Origin: Volvariella volvacea V23
Lineage: Eukaryota > Basidiomycota > Agaricomycetes > Agaricales > Pluteaceae
Direction: 5' to 3'
Assembly: GCA_000349905.1 (NCBI GenBank)
Contig: KB722739.1
Coordinates: forward strand, 1,897,303-1,961,302
Length of the DNA stretch: 64,000 nt
Shown here: in pieces, positions 39,509-50,705 of the stretch
Position numbering within the stretch: the first letter of the stretch is position 1
How the letters are laid out: the number at the start of each line of letters is the position of its first letter
The notes under the pieces: generated by a model
Seen by the model: only the letters and a program-made list of their open reading frames with translations
Told to the model about the DNA's origin: nothing
The model's database searches: none
Translations under genes and position numbers: made by a program

Positions 39509-40444
39509 ATGGTGAGTCACGCCTTTGGGCCGAGAATACTATTGGGGATAATTCTGGATGCTCAGATTTAACCCTCAACACAGCATATTGTCGCCCGCGC
39601 ACTAGAGGATTTAGTGCCCCTTACGTCAAAAGGCCACGACCTCAAATCCGAAATCGAATGCTACAGTCTGCCCTATGGTGCCCTCGGATTCGTCTCCCAC
39701 ATCCTCACCTACTACACCCTCGCTTGTCTTTGGCGCGGTCGGAGTTCCCTATGGCCCTGGCGTAGTGTCAAATGCAGCCGTTACGATCTCATACTCGGTT
39801 TCGCCGGCTTGATTTCCACAACAGTGCTGGCGATATACACCTTGGCGAAATGCAAAAATACGTGGCAGCTGGCGCTGATCGCGATCTGGAAACTGTGCAT
39901 GTCTTGGTTGAACGGATTGACGGCGGTCCACTCGGCGTCGATCATTCTCAAATTTGGACACGACGAAGAGGGCCGAGTCTCGTTCCAAGCTAAGAGCAAG
40001 TTAACGGACTGTCTGTGGTGGCTCTTATTGTGTAGGTGCTTAGTGCAATATTGTCGAGTTTCGCGAACTGAAATTGGCGTTATAGACGCATCCGGTTTGA
40101 TTTGTGGGGTGGTTGGACTGGCGTCGTTGGTCGGACAACATCGGCACGATGGAGGAGTAAACAAGCTAACGACTGCTTGCTTCTCTACCATAGGTCTGCT
40201 TGTGGTGTTTGTTCCTTTTCTCTTCTGCTTTAAATCTTGTACGTGTGATTGTGACGCGTATTGGATGACTCTTGGATATTGCATGTATGGTGCGATCGTT
40301 GCTCTCGCGATCTTGGCTGCATTATATTCAGATTGGGCGTTGGGTATGATGACAAACAATTTGGTAGGCTGGCCGACAAGCGACAATAGTAAATTTTATT
40401 GGTGTTATTTTGTTGCAAAGAGGCTACCTATGTTCAGTTGGTAA
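39509..40444 (+). CDS. Six-TM membrane protein of unknown function, copy 2
   Basis: Exons 39509-39511 (ATG alone), 39584-40031 and 40086-40444 give 269 residues. The second exon opens HIVARALEDLVPLTSKGHD. Core GHDLKSEIECYSLPYGALGF; six hydrophobic segments as in copy 1; end FYWCYFVAKRLPMFSW. The second intron (40032-40085) is 54 bases with no stop, so its retention would keep the frame; removing it gives LLLYASGLICGVVGLASL, which aligns with copy 1 (SLYYFFAICGVTGLFSL), so splicing is preferred. A Cys cluster (CFKSCTCDCDAYW) before TM6 is absent from copy 1. Function unknown. Confidence 0.78.
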
Positions 40445-40595
40445 CATGATGATAAATGAATGCGAATTAACAATGAGTTCTAATACACGAGGCTTAATGA
40501 AAATACATTACAAGTATAGACCCTAGCAAACTCTGTCCCAGGAATATATAGGAATCATTCGAAGCGAATGCTTCCGCAGATGACGTAGAAGGGAT

Positions 40596-41555
40596 TTACT
40601 CCATATCAAACAACACAACCTCCACGACATCCCCACTCACATTCTCAACCTTCAGCTCACCACCTCCCGGCCCAATATTAATATACGCCCCATCGCCCTC
40701 ACGCAAAGTCACCTCTTCAGTGCCGAACGCTCCAGGAGTGGAACTATGGATCTTGATACCCGCTCCCTGTGCCTTCCCCGTGTTGTACCCGCTAGTTTGA
40801 ATAACGTGGATGTAGCCCTTCCTACCCTTCATGCTAATGCCAAAATTTCCATCTTTCCCCAACCCTGGACTTAATATACCAGCGTACATCGTGAGGTTGC
40901 TGTGCACTGGTGTAGGTCCTGACCCTTCTCTATCATCGACCACTTTATCTTCCTCGCTACTTGAGGACGGTGATTGATCGGTGGGCGCTACGACCTTGAC
41001 GAACTTGTCCTTCTTTTGCTCATCCGAGAAATGACGAGTATAGTATTTTGGTGTTAGGCGGGAGGCGGTTGGGAAGGACCAGATTTGGAGGAAGTGAACG
41101 GGGGAAGAACCATATGTTTTCTCGGAATGGGAGATACCGGTGCCGGCTGATGTTAGTTGAATGTCGCCTCTTTTGAGGACTTCGACGTTGCCCATCGAGT
41201 CTTTGCTGCGATATGAGATGATAGGTTAGGATATTTGGGTGGATAATTGAGAATTCAAACATACTGCTCGAGTTCACCGGACACGACATATGAGAAGATT
41301 TCAAATTCGCTGTGTGAGTGGGCTCCAAATCCCGTTCGTGGGGCCACACGATCTTCATTGATAACACGAAGCGGTCCAAATTGGTTATGATTCCTATCTT
41401 GATACCTAATACGGATACGAATTGAGTGAGCATCTTTACATGCGAGATTCTTGATGAAAGGAAGCGTACATGGCAAAGGAGAAGGTGTGGAATGTCTTCA
41501 ACCAGTTGTGATCGGCATGGCCTCTCTCTTCACTTCGGCGAGGAACGAATTGCAT
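40596..41555 (-). CDS. Pirin (bicupin)
   Basis: Four exons read MQFVPRRSEERGHADHNWLK with TFHTFSFAM, then YQDRNHNQFGPLRVINEDRV, GFGAHSHSEFEIFSYVVSGE, and SMGNVEVLKRGDIQLTSAGT with HSEKTYG. The FG.H.H..FEI and H.E blocks are the metal-binding cupin residues of pirins; the C-terminal cupin has LTMYAGILSPG, GYIHVIQTSGYNTG and ELKVENVSGDVVEVVLFD. Pirins are iron-binding, some with quercetinase activity, others transcription cofactors. About 300 residues, normal for the family apart from a Ser/acidic insert in the middle. The open frame continues upstream of the ATG as a basic Ser/Arg-rich presequence-like stretch (see findings). A C-terminal half copy lies 1.2 kb upstream. Confidence 0.87.
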
Positions 41556-42403
41556 GTTACTCGACTGAGTGGCTGTAGCGTAAAAGCGCGATTTAAAGAT
41601 GGAATGCGTAGGAGCTGTCCGAAGTGCTCGAAGAGGCTGACGAGACGCAGAAGAAACTGTGGAGAGTAGGCTAGGCAGCTTGGCGGATGTCAGTTCTGGT
41701 GATGTATCAGTTGCTGTGCTGGTTGTTGCTGGACCAACAAAAAGAGGCGGGCGTACTTATATTCATTTCAGGTCGAAGCGATGAGAAGAGCGGTTCGGGA
41801 TTGGGATATACCAGCAACACTTACGATGCAATAAAGACAAAGAAACCCTACTGCTTACGGACCCGCTGCGTCGCGCTACGCCATCCCTTCACCTCCTTCC
41901 GAATTCGTCCTCAAACCACCCACGGGCATGACCAATCACCTCCACGTGTGCCGACCTGACGCACCAAGCTCAGCGGACTGACATCATGAGCTGACTGACA
42001 GAGGGAAAGGTTGGGCCTGAAAAGGCATTGGTGCGCAGATCGTGGTGGCAGTGAACGTAAAACTCACCGAGTAGATGTCCGCCTGGGAAAGGTAGGGATA
42101 TCATATCCCGATTTGGTAAGTCTCACCGCTCGTGCAGGCTCCGAATGCGCTCACAACAAAAGCTGTGTACTTACAAGGGTACATGTTCCTCTCTCTATGA
42201 AAAATGGAAGATCTTGGACGCGACTCACCGTGCCAACGCTTTACTTTTAGCCAACAATTCCTGAAAACAACCGTTAATATTCAAGTCAGAAAATCTAAAA
42301 TACGAGAAATTAAAATGAGATAGTACAATAATAAAGTTTGAATAGGCCACTACATTGAAAAAATCCCCCAATTCCTAATCTTCACCAACACGTTAATCGT
42401 TGC
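41556..42403. other. Upstream of pirin, and downstream of the half-pirin copy
   Basis: Apart from the in-frame presequence-like reading just above 41555 I see no gene. 42280-42360 is AT-rich. Confidence 0.4.
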
Positions 42404-42823
42404 TCACTCGATATCAAACACCAACACCTCTGCAACTACTCCACTCACGTTTTCCACTTTCAGCTCTCCGTCGTTAGCTGCGATATGGATGTAAACCCCA
42501 TCACCTTCGTTCAGCGTCACCTGATCGACTCCAAACTCCCCAGCCTGTCCACGAAGTTTGATTCCTGCGCCGCGAGCCTTTCCCGTATTATACCCGCTTG
42601 TTTGGATGACGTGGACATAACCTCTTTTACCGCTTAACCTGATCCCAAAGCTACCGTCTCTACCTAAACCAGGGCTTAACAATCCGGCGTATATGGTGAG
42701 CTTGTTATGAATGGGTGTGGGGCCGGATCTACCCAGTCTCGTGGCCACGAAGACCACCTGCGCGCATAGAATGTACTTGGCGTTGTCTAGCTTTGGAAAG
42801 TTCGTATTGCTCGAACCTGGCAT
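42404..42823 (-). CDS. Partial pirin copy (C-terminal cupin only)
   Basis: A 139-codon frame. From about residue 30 it matches the C-terminal half of the pirin at 40596: SGPTPIHNKLTIYAGLLSPG, KRGYVHVIQTSGYNTGKARG, EVTL-like QVTLNEGDGVY, ELKVENVSGVVAEVLVFD. The N-terminal cupin with the metal ligands (FGAHSHSEFEIF) is absent and is not found in the following 400 bases. The first 30 residues (MPGSSNTNFPKLDNAKYILC...) have no counterpart in pirin and may be neutral sequence in frame. No stops interrupt the copied part. Either a recent fragment or a small expressed protein. Confidence 0.6.
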   Translation of the reverse strand: MPGSSNTNFPKLDNAKYILCAQVVFVATRLGRSGPTPIHNKLTIYAGLLSPGLGRDGSFGIRLSGKRGYVHVIQTSGYNTGKARGAGIKLRGQAGEFGVDQVTLNEGDGVYIHIAANDGELKVENVSGVVAEVLVFDIE

Positions 42824-43187
42824 ACTCTACAATTTCTTGTCGTGGGACTTCTGGAAGCACTCAGTATCCGACAAACGAGTCAGAGACCAAGAAAAAGCTT
42901 ACAAGGCGTCACCGATGGTGGCAAAGTTAAGAGTTTAGTGCGAGGGAACGGAAGCGAACGATATTAGCTCGAATTAGTAGTGCCACCGGGGATTGGGTGC
43001 AATGCCCCTTTGCAGAAAAACGCAGCCCGTCGGGCTCTGACAAAGCTACGGTGAAGGAGAGGCATGAAAGAACCCGCCCAGGCATGGGTAGCAACAACCG
43101 CATTTATTGTTTGTCATGTATGCCGTAATAGCGTACAACGCAATGCGATGATCTTACATTTGGCCTGTCCGAACCCGAAAACACCTG
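42824..43187. other. Intergenic
   Basis: No gene seen. Upstream of the half pirin and downstream of the A-T-R reductase. Confidence 0.4.
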
Positions 43188-46100
43188 CTACTTATCGAAG
43201 TATCCCACGGACTTCCAGTACCTGATCCAGCGCTCCGCGTCCTGTTTCTCAAGGACCCTTGAACGTTTGAAAGCCGGACTGACGGCTTGGGCTTTCTCCG
43301 TAGCAAAGCGGGTAACTGAACCGGCCTCGTCCTTGTTCGGGTGAATATAATCCGCGCTCGCAAACGCCTTGTAAAAGTCTCTCAATTTAATTCCAGGCTG
43401 CAGAAAAGCAAAGATAAGAACGTGCTCGACGATCAACTAATCGTACTTACAATCGCATTGAAAACCTCGTCAGTAGGAGCAGCTGCATGCTGTTCTAATC
43501 GATCGACCCAGTCCTCGAAGGGGATAACAGGTAATCGTGGTTTAACGACGCCTTGGTCCACCAGTGCGTCGTTAATATATCCGATGACGTCATCCCAAGG
43601 AATGGGGTGAGGGTGGACGACGTTGATCGTCTTGGGTGGTTCCTTCCTTGAGAATATCACGTCTCTTATGGTAGTCGCAACGGTGTTCATTGGGAGCCAC
43701 GAAACGACGCCGGGAGAGGAGGGCAGGACGCCAAGGGCGGTGCTGCTCTTCACAAGGATGGGGAGCCAGTCCGTCGTCGCCCACGCTCCATTCGGATGCC
43801 CGCCGCTGAGTTGTCCGATCCTTAGTGAGCAGAGTTGCAGGCCGCTCTGGATGAGGAGCTGTGAAGAATGGATAAGAGTATAGCCAAAGGGGGCAAGGAA
43901 TTCACATACACGTTCACTAACGTATTTGCTAGCACCATACCCAAGCCCAACTGCCACGCCAGCGTCATCTAAGGACTCTTCTGGGAACGGCCCTCTATAC
44001 TTGTCCCACGATTGTGCTGAAGAAATGGAGGAGGTAAAGATGAACCTCAATGACGAGTTGTGAGTGCTCGTCAATCCGAGGTCGATAAGGTTACGTGTAC
44101 CCCGAATGTTTGATTGGTACGAAGATAGACCCAGATTGAAATCAAGTCGCCAGGCGTTGTGGACGATAACGTTGACAGAGTTGCGTAGCTGCGGTTGCCT
44201 ATCAGTATTCGCACTCTAATTGACTCAAGGGATTTACCTCTTCATAGAGCACCGAGCCCAACCCAAGATAATCTTGAGAAGCGTCGCCTTCCAAATAGAC
44301 GACCTTCTCATTATTCAGCAGCCGCAAATCTAGACCGTGGTCCTGGAACCTCTTCTCGTGTCGTGCGACAGGTTTTGTCGAGCCACGACGATTGAGTGCG
44401 TACACCTTTGCCACGTGTTCGTCTTGAACCAACTGAGCGAGTAGATGTGAGCCAAGGTTTCCGGTAGAGCCCGTGAGGAGTACGATGGCATATTCTGGGA
44501 GGTGAGTGTGGACTTTTGGAGGAGCCGGAAGGTCGGCAGAGAATTTCGCGATCATATCCTCGATTTCCTTGCGACCATCGGCTGCATCGACGTCGCCACC
44601 CTGGTTAGAAAGGAGGGAACAGAGGTAGGACGCCAGGGATTCGATGGTTGGGTGTGCGTAAACCAAGTTGTCCGTGATCTTTCCCGCTGCTGCCGCGAAC
44701 CGTTCTTCGTTAACTTGACGGAACGCCCCGATGATACGTTGTCGAAGGAAGGTGACGTCCAGGCTGTCTATCCCCTGCTCGAACAGGTCAATAGAGGTCG
44801 CATAATGATCGTCGGGATGGAGGTCTTCAAGTTGTTTGACAATCCATCGCGTGAGGCCGGTAGTGTCCCAGGAAGTAGGAGGTTCGACCTTCTGTGCGGC
44901 GTCCGTGCTCTCAACGCTCTCGTATCTGTAGCAGCGGCGTTATAACGTAAATTACAACACGAAGGAGTGGACGTACAGTTCCTTGATTTCTTGATCATAG
45001 AGCTGCAGTGCCGCCTTTCTCATGACGGTTCCTTTACCAGCACGAGGAAGAGGCTTATCGGGTGGAGTGAATATGACCATTTCTTTGTAAATCCTGCTGA
45101 AAGACGGAGCTTGACGATTAGCCTCCTCTATTGTCGGCCTAAAGGGAAATGAGCACGCAAAAGAGGTAATATGCTGAAGGTGCTCACCAAAGTTTCGTCT
45201 TCACATCCTCAATAGCAGCCGCGTCGGAAGGGTCGACTTGATACGCGGAAGTGAGTTCGATAAGGGCTCCGACGATGTCGTGAGCGCGACCGAAGAGGAT
45301 GGTAGCTTGTACCCTACATCACGACAGTGAGCTTATCGCTATTTCTCATAACTTAGGTAAACGGACTTACATTGGATTACTGGTGATGACGTCCTCCATG
45401 GGTGCAGGAACCGTCTTCTCTCCACTGGAATGGATAATGACATCGTCGATACGAGCAACACTGGGAATAGAGATCAGACGCTCGAGCGTAGCCAACAAAA
45501 GTCGGGACATACATCCTGTAGAACCCCTTCTTCGTAGGATGAGGCTCAAACAGATCAGACGTCGCATAGCCTTCATCATTGGGCATATTGAAGATAGCCG
45601 GCTCCTGTGTCTCGCCTTTCTACAGACTCATTAGGGCAGGCACGACAGCGATGGATAAGGGGCTTACAAGGATCTGCGCCTCGTACGTTCCATCACCTTG
45701 AGGGTCCAAACGGATGTTTACGACGTCATCAAACCGCATGTACGACCAGTCCTTATCTGCCTCAGATCGGAAGTCCAAGCTCGTGACTGCACCGAACTCT
45801 GTACCGCCGTACATGGTGTGCAGTCTGACATCGTTCTCGACGAGCAAGTCGCCGAGCTTGGAGGCGAGAGCACCACCAGTGAAATACTAATTGGGTTAAA
45901 TAGCTTAGTTTACATCAGGTACCAACGTTAAACGCCAAAGTGACATACAATTTGGTCATACGCCTTGAGCTTCTCGATGAGTTCCGGGGACTGAGCCCAG
46001 GCCTGGATGAACGACGGCAAGATGATAATCTCCCTGCTCTTCGTTTTCTGAGCGTGTTCGAGAACGTTCTCTGGGCTCGCGATCAGAGGCAACTGTCCGG

Positions 46101-47019
46101 GTTGGAGAGCTGTGGGCGGATATACGGCCATAATGGCACCACTATAAATGGGCGTCATGAGTTGGACGTAGAGGCCTAGAGTGTGGAAGGGCGGGAGGGG
46201 CATGCATGCTACTACTGTTGAAGGGTTCGCTTGTCTGTACCTCCGAACAGCGGCTGAAGGTAAATAAGCGTCAAACTTAGACTCGAGTCAATGAAGCGCG
46301 TACGCATGTTGGACCAGAGGTCCAGTATCCTGTGGGACCAGGGAATTGCCTTTGGGAACGCGGTGCTTCCTGAAGAGTGAAGATAGATGCAAGGGGCACG
46401 CATATCCGGAGGAGTAGCGCGTCGAGGGTAGCGGACTCGTGCCTTTGGCTGGCCTCCTGATTTCTCCTGAAGTTGCGGGTAGATTTGGAGGACAGATGGT
46501 GACTCGTCGATTGTGAGCTTGAAGCTGGGGTCATTGGCGGAGAGGTGTGCGACGACTTCGTCCATGAGAGCTTGTAAAGTGCTCTTAGTAGTCAGAATCC
46601 GATGACAGTTGGTCTTCTGGAGGAGGTTGACGATGGCGGCTGGGGAGTTGCGAGGGGACATGGGGAAGGGCTGAAGCACATCGTATCAGTGTTAGGTCCA
46701 AATGCTGCTGCACAACGATACTTACGATGAGACCCGCAAACACCATCCCGCCGAGCATTGCCTGGTAGGCAATGACGTCCGAGTGGGAAATTACGGCCAC
46801 GACCTCATCTTGAGCGCTCGTCAAGTCGGGCCGGACCAGATAGGCAGCGCGATGGCAGGCATTCACGAACTCGGCGTGAGTGATAACGGAAACGCCGCCA
46901 GGGGCCTTCTCGTCAGCGTAGACGTAATAAGGGTGGTTGGCATTGTGGACCGCATTGTATTCGAGTGCGTCGGTTACGTAGTGGTGGTACTCGCTAGGAG
47001 GCGGGCGAAAGCCAGACAT
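43188..47019 (-). CDS. NRPS-like A-T-R enzyme (adenylation-thiolation-reductase), carboxylic acid reductase type
   Basis: Starts MSGFRPPPSEYHHYVTDALE at 47019; about twelve exons, roughly 1050 residues, usual for A-T-R. Adenylation: YLHSSGSTAFPKAIPWSH (P-loop), PLPPFHTLGLYVQLMTPIYS, HTMYGGTEFGAVTS, GYATSDLFEPHP, RIDDVIIHSSGEKTVPAPME. Thiolation: DLFEQGIDSLDVTFLRQRI with the phosphopantetheine Ser in GIDS. Reductase: IVLLTGSTGNLGSHLLAQLV (NADP binding), VYALNRRG, VIVHNAWRLDFN, FTSSISS, YGASKYVSERV (Tyr/Lys), LCSLRIGQLSG. No condensation or thioesterase domain. The enzyme would activate a single carboxylic acid and release it as aldehyde or alcohol; the substrate is not readable from sequence. 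The neighbours do not form an obvious metabolite cluster. Confidence 0.85.
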
Positions 47020-47603
47020 GTTGGACAACAGGCGTGGGATGCACGAGGAAAAGAGTGGGCGAAACCCGAAATTTATAGCTGCTCGACTTAAGGAGGATGA
47101 GAAATTCGGAGCGCTGCCTCGGGAATAATCAGCAGCATCGTCGAGATATATTTCTATCAGGCTTATCCAGCTTCCGGATGGGCGTGAATAAGCATAATTG
47201 AGGTGAGCACCGGTAAAATAGAACTTCGGCCAGCGAGTGTGTCTAAGGGGGGTATTAGGAGTGAATGGCATAGTTCGAGGATGCCGAACCGCTGCACATC
47301 TCGGCTGGTTCAGGGAGGAGAACCATCGGCCAGCCACCTCGGGGGAGTCGTTTAACAAGTGCAATAGCAGAGGCTGGGCTTCTTTGCGCCTCCACTACTC
47401 TGGCCAATAAAACCCAACTGAGACAAGCCAAATTGAAGGTAGCAAAAGTAGGGCGACGGCCGCGAAATAGTTGCCGGGGTGGGGCATAGCCGCCGGCTTC
47501 TATAATTAGGGACCACCAATGTCGGCCGCGGCGATGGCACAGGAGCATTGAGCGAGTGATGATAGGAGTAACTGGATTGACATTTTCTTCATGTTTAATG
47601 CAC
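47020..47603. other. Intergenic
   Basis: Upstream of the A-T-R enzyme (leader and promoter). No gene supported. Confidence 0.4.
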
Positions 47604-47675
47604 AGCAGCATGGCGCAGAGGTAGCGCGCAGGGCCCATAACCCTGAGGTCACTTGATCGAAACAAGTTGCTGCTA
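47604..47675 (+). tRNA. Initiator tRNA-Met (CAT), intronless
   Basis: 72 bases fold as a complete cloverleaf: acceptor AGCAGCA/TGCTGCT with discriminator A, D stem GCGC/GCGC, anticodon stem CAGGG/CCCTG with loop CCCATAA, variable AGGTC, T stem ACTTG/CAAGT with loop ATCGAAA. The A1:T72 pair and the T loop ATCGAAA (instead of TTCGA..) are the eukaryotic initiator signature; GGGCCCATAACCC is also typical. The A box TGGCGCAGAGG fits, and T runs follow within about 20 bases (pol III terminator). Confidence 0.93.
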
Positions 47676-47839
47676 TTTGATTTTTGATTTTTGTCGATTG
47701 AACAAGGCTGCCCTTTTTCGTCAAGAGATATGCGTCACGAGTTGAAGACGAGTGTAGGAGCAACAGTGTACTTTACAGCACAACCAGGGTATATCCATAC
47801 GATAGCGTGGTCCGGATCTGCGACGCTCCTGTGACCGCC

Positions 47840-48816
47840 TCATCGTTTCGAAGCCCGGTGGTCATGGTTAGGTGAACGGGAGCGGGGTCGATAATGGCGA
47901 CGAGGCGAACGCGATCGCTCTCTTCCTACTGCACGGCGTCTTCGTTGCTCGTCTGCCACCTCATCAACACCTCCCTGATCCTGTCCTCTGCTCCGTCTGT
48001 GGGACTCCCGCTGACTACGATCCCTCCGCCTATCCTCCCTCTCATTCGTTCCCATTTCGTGAGAGCGACTGCTTCTCTCTGATTTAACCTCTTCTGCTCG
48101 CGGTTCCCTCTGGTCTACTCTGGTCTGCCCCTTCTCTTCCCTTTCCTTATTCCGTTTCCACATCAGTTTCTTGACGCACTTCCCGCATAACACAACCTTA
48201 ACCAGCGCAGATTTATTCTCTCCATGTTCCTGATAGGCAAAAGGCAGCTCCAACGTCGTCAATGGCACGCTTGAAGGGCGAGATCTGTCGTCCAGCTCGT
48301 CAGGGTCTCCTTGCGGTCGGTGGTGTTCGCAACGCGTATTTCCGCAAGTTGTTTCGCCTGCACCGGAGAGTACTTCATTCTCTGTCCTCCAGCGTAAGGC
48401 GAACTGCAATGACGATGAGTCAAATGAACAAATCACATTCTCTCGCTCTCCCAGGGTAAAGTATACGCACATTCCCAGACTTGTAATGCTTCAAGTCGCA
48501 CACCGCAAACTCCCTATACAGGCTAGCATAATACTTTGCAGCCAGCTGCTCGTTCCAGTTAAGATCCTTCTCGTTTCCGTCGTCCTCTCGAAGAAACCTT
48601 CAACCCGAACAAACCCAGTCAATTTCAGTACATTCCACTGCAAATCAGACATACCAAGACGCACTTGTGTGAGGCCTTTAAGATTTCAAACTCGGTTAAA
48701 CCTGAAGGCCCAGCGTTGTTCCCCTTCGATGTGCTGCTGTAGTGAGTGAGGTCCATGTCCGAATCGTCCGAATGGAAGGGAGTAAAGGGCGTCCGGCAAT
48801 TGCCGGCGCGCTGCAT
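47840..48816 (-). CDS. FRA10AC1 homolog, spliceosome-associated
   Basis: Three exons or so. The core reads FLREDDGNEKDLNW, QLAAKYYASLYREFAVCDL, KSGN joined to FALRWRTENEVLSGAGETTC, GNTRCEH, then LPFAYQEHGENKSALVKVVL and CGKCVKKLMWKR. RWRTE.EV..G.G...CGN..C and the F.Y.EHGE...ALVKV.LC..C block are the FRA10AC1 family signature (paired Cys, probable zinc site). The tail is an Arg/Ser/Asp/Glu-rich region ending RSRSPNHDHRASKR, typical of splicing proteins. ATGs at 48816 and 48756 are both possible; the second begins MDLTHYSS. Function inferred from family links to the spliceosome. Confidence 0.82.
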
Positions 48817-49458
48817 CTCACCTCACCCTGCGCTGTACTTTATTCCCTATTCATCAACTCCTTCGACCAATTCGACAAACTTTAATCGTTCTGTGAGGTA
48901 AGCGACTCAATTCGTGAATGAGTGCAGCCATTGATTTCCAAGGACTGCAGAGCACCGCCAATGCAGGTGATCCTTCACGAGGTCTTTGTAACAGTCAGCG
49001 CCGGTAGTTGCGCCCAGATTTCTGGTACACAAGTATACCAAAGCATGCTACGCTCTTTCACAATAGATCTTCATTTTGTGCGTGGTAGCAAATTAAATCC
49101 ATCATCGTTGCCCCTTTACCTCGATGATAAACTAGCCAAGATGTCGAATGAACGATGCCCGTAGCCAGGGTGCAGCTCTTCATCCATAATGAAGCGTTAT
49201 TACACCGCTGACCTTCTAACGCCACTAATTCTCCACGCCCTAGGATGGTATGCATTGACAGTTTGAGGTGTCCTTATGTTCAACATCTGAACAAGAAATT
49301 TTTCTTTGTCCATCGGAGCGCCCAAAGCAAATCGGACATTTAAACTAGGCATATCCAATGCACGCATAACCTCAACAACCCCCATTTCGTTTCTGTCTCC
49401 TTTTGACGTGGGCGCTTCTCCACACTTTTTTTAATAAACCAATCATTCGTTTACAAAC
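48817..49458. other. Intergenic
   Basis: No gene supported; short frames only. Confidence 0.4.
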
Positions 49459-49850
49459 ATGGTGAGTTCCTCTGAATTGTATGCAATTTCTTTCACTCAC
49501 CAGCTTAACTGACGATGGCCCCAGCCTTATTTATTAATTCGTGACCCAGAGGCCTCATTGACAACGGCATACAAACCGACAGCGGGATACGACATCATGA
49601 TCGAAATCGCATGCTACAGTCTTCCCTACGGTGCTCTCGGATTTGTCTCCCACGTCCTGACCTACTACACTCTTTTATGTTTCTGGTATGGCTGAAGTCC
49701 ACATGGCCCTTCAGCCCTATGACGCAAAGCAGATTCGATCTGGTCCTTGCTAGTCTTGGTCTCATCATCTCAACGTCGCTGGCGATACAAACGCTTGTTG
49801 CGTGTAGGAATACCTGGCAGTTATCTCTTGATTTTATGCATGGTCTTCGT
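49459..49850 (+). pseudogene. Six-TM protein relic, copy 3
   Basis: Keeps the family architecture: ATG at 49459-49461 followed at once by GTGAGT, acceptor at 49523-49524, second exon opening PYLLIRDPEASL, then EIACYSLPYGALGFVSHVLT with YYTLLCFWYG. There TGA replaces the Arg codon that follows in the intact copies (GRSP), compatible with CGA to TGA. A one-base frame change follows, after which WPFSPMTQSRFDLVLASLGL and CRNTWQL are still recognisable. The remaining TM3-TM6 region is lost. 9 kb from the intact pair. Confidence 0.82.
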
Positions 49851-50646
49851 TCAAGTCGCTTTCCCTCCCTTTTATGCGTGCCAGAAATGTTATGAAAATC
49901 TATATCTTGAGCTACAAGCTGTTTTTTATCAGCTTCCTGTTGATCTTCCGATATAGCGCATAGTAAGGGCTCCCTCGGACCTGATTTGGTCTCTATGCGC
50001 TCTTTCACTATATCGCATAAACCCAATCTATTTCTACTCTTTGTAGCTATCTGTTCCAGGATTCGCCACAGATGCACAGATTCAATCCTATAAGCCCACC
50101 TCTACAACCTGGAATATTGAACTATTTTACAATAATTTAATTCATGAATTTTGATGGAACCCCACAGCACCGCATTCCCCGCAGACCTTGTTGCGCCTGA
50201 CTGAGACCACCATAACCACCTTCGGCCCCTTTATCTGCCACCCGAATAACCTAGAAGCTAAATTACCACAGTCTGAGCCATCCACGACGCAGCCTTCCGT
50301 TTGGCCTGACAAATGGCGATATGACAGAACTACACCAAACACAGTCACGAGTTTAATCTTTGACGTGTACCACCGGTCCGACATTTGCAAAGATGTGGTA
50401 GTGAATCATGCATAATGGTCTCGTCCAGAATTTCGTGACATGGAAGCATGAAGAGATGCCCTTCGCTGTGTGCACAAGCCTTCTCAATACTCCGCGCGTC
50501 TAGAAGCAGGACTACCCGTCTCTACATGCCGACATTTCGCCCACATTTGTATTGCTGATATGAGGGATGCGGGCACGAGACCGGCGAGCTCTATTCTCCT
50601 GGCTACATAGTATTGAGTCGGCCTGCGGCAATTCCCTGCCAAAGGA
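49851..50646. other. Intergenic
   Basis: No gene supported. Confidence 0.4.
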
Positions 50647-50653
50647 TATATAA
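50647..50653 (+). promoter_or_regulatory. TATA box of the secreted-protein gene at 50706
   Basis: TATATAA lies 59 bases before the ATG, consistent with a short leader. Confidence 0.55.
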
Positions 50654-50705
50654 CCACTACGTGTCATTCGTTATGATTTATCCCCCTGTGCGCTGCTAGT
50701 ACACG

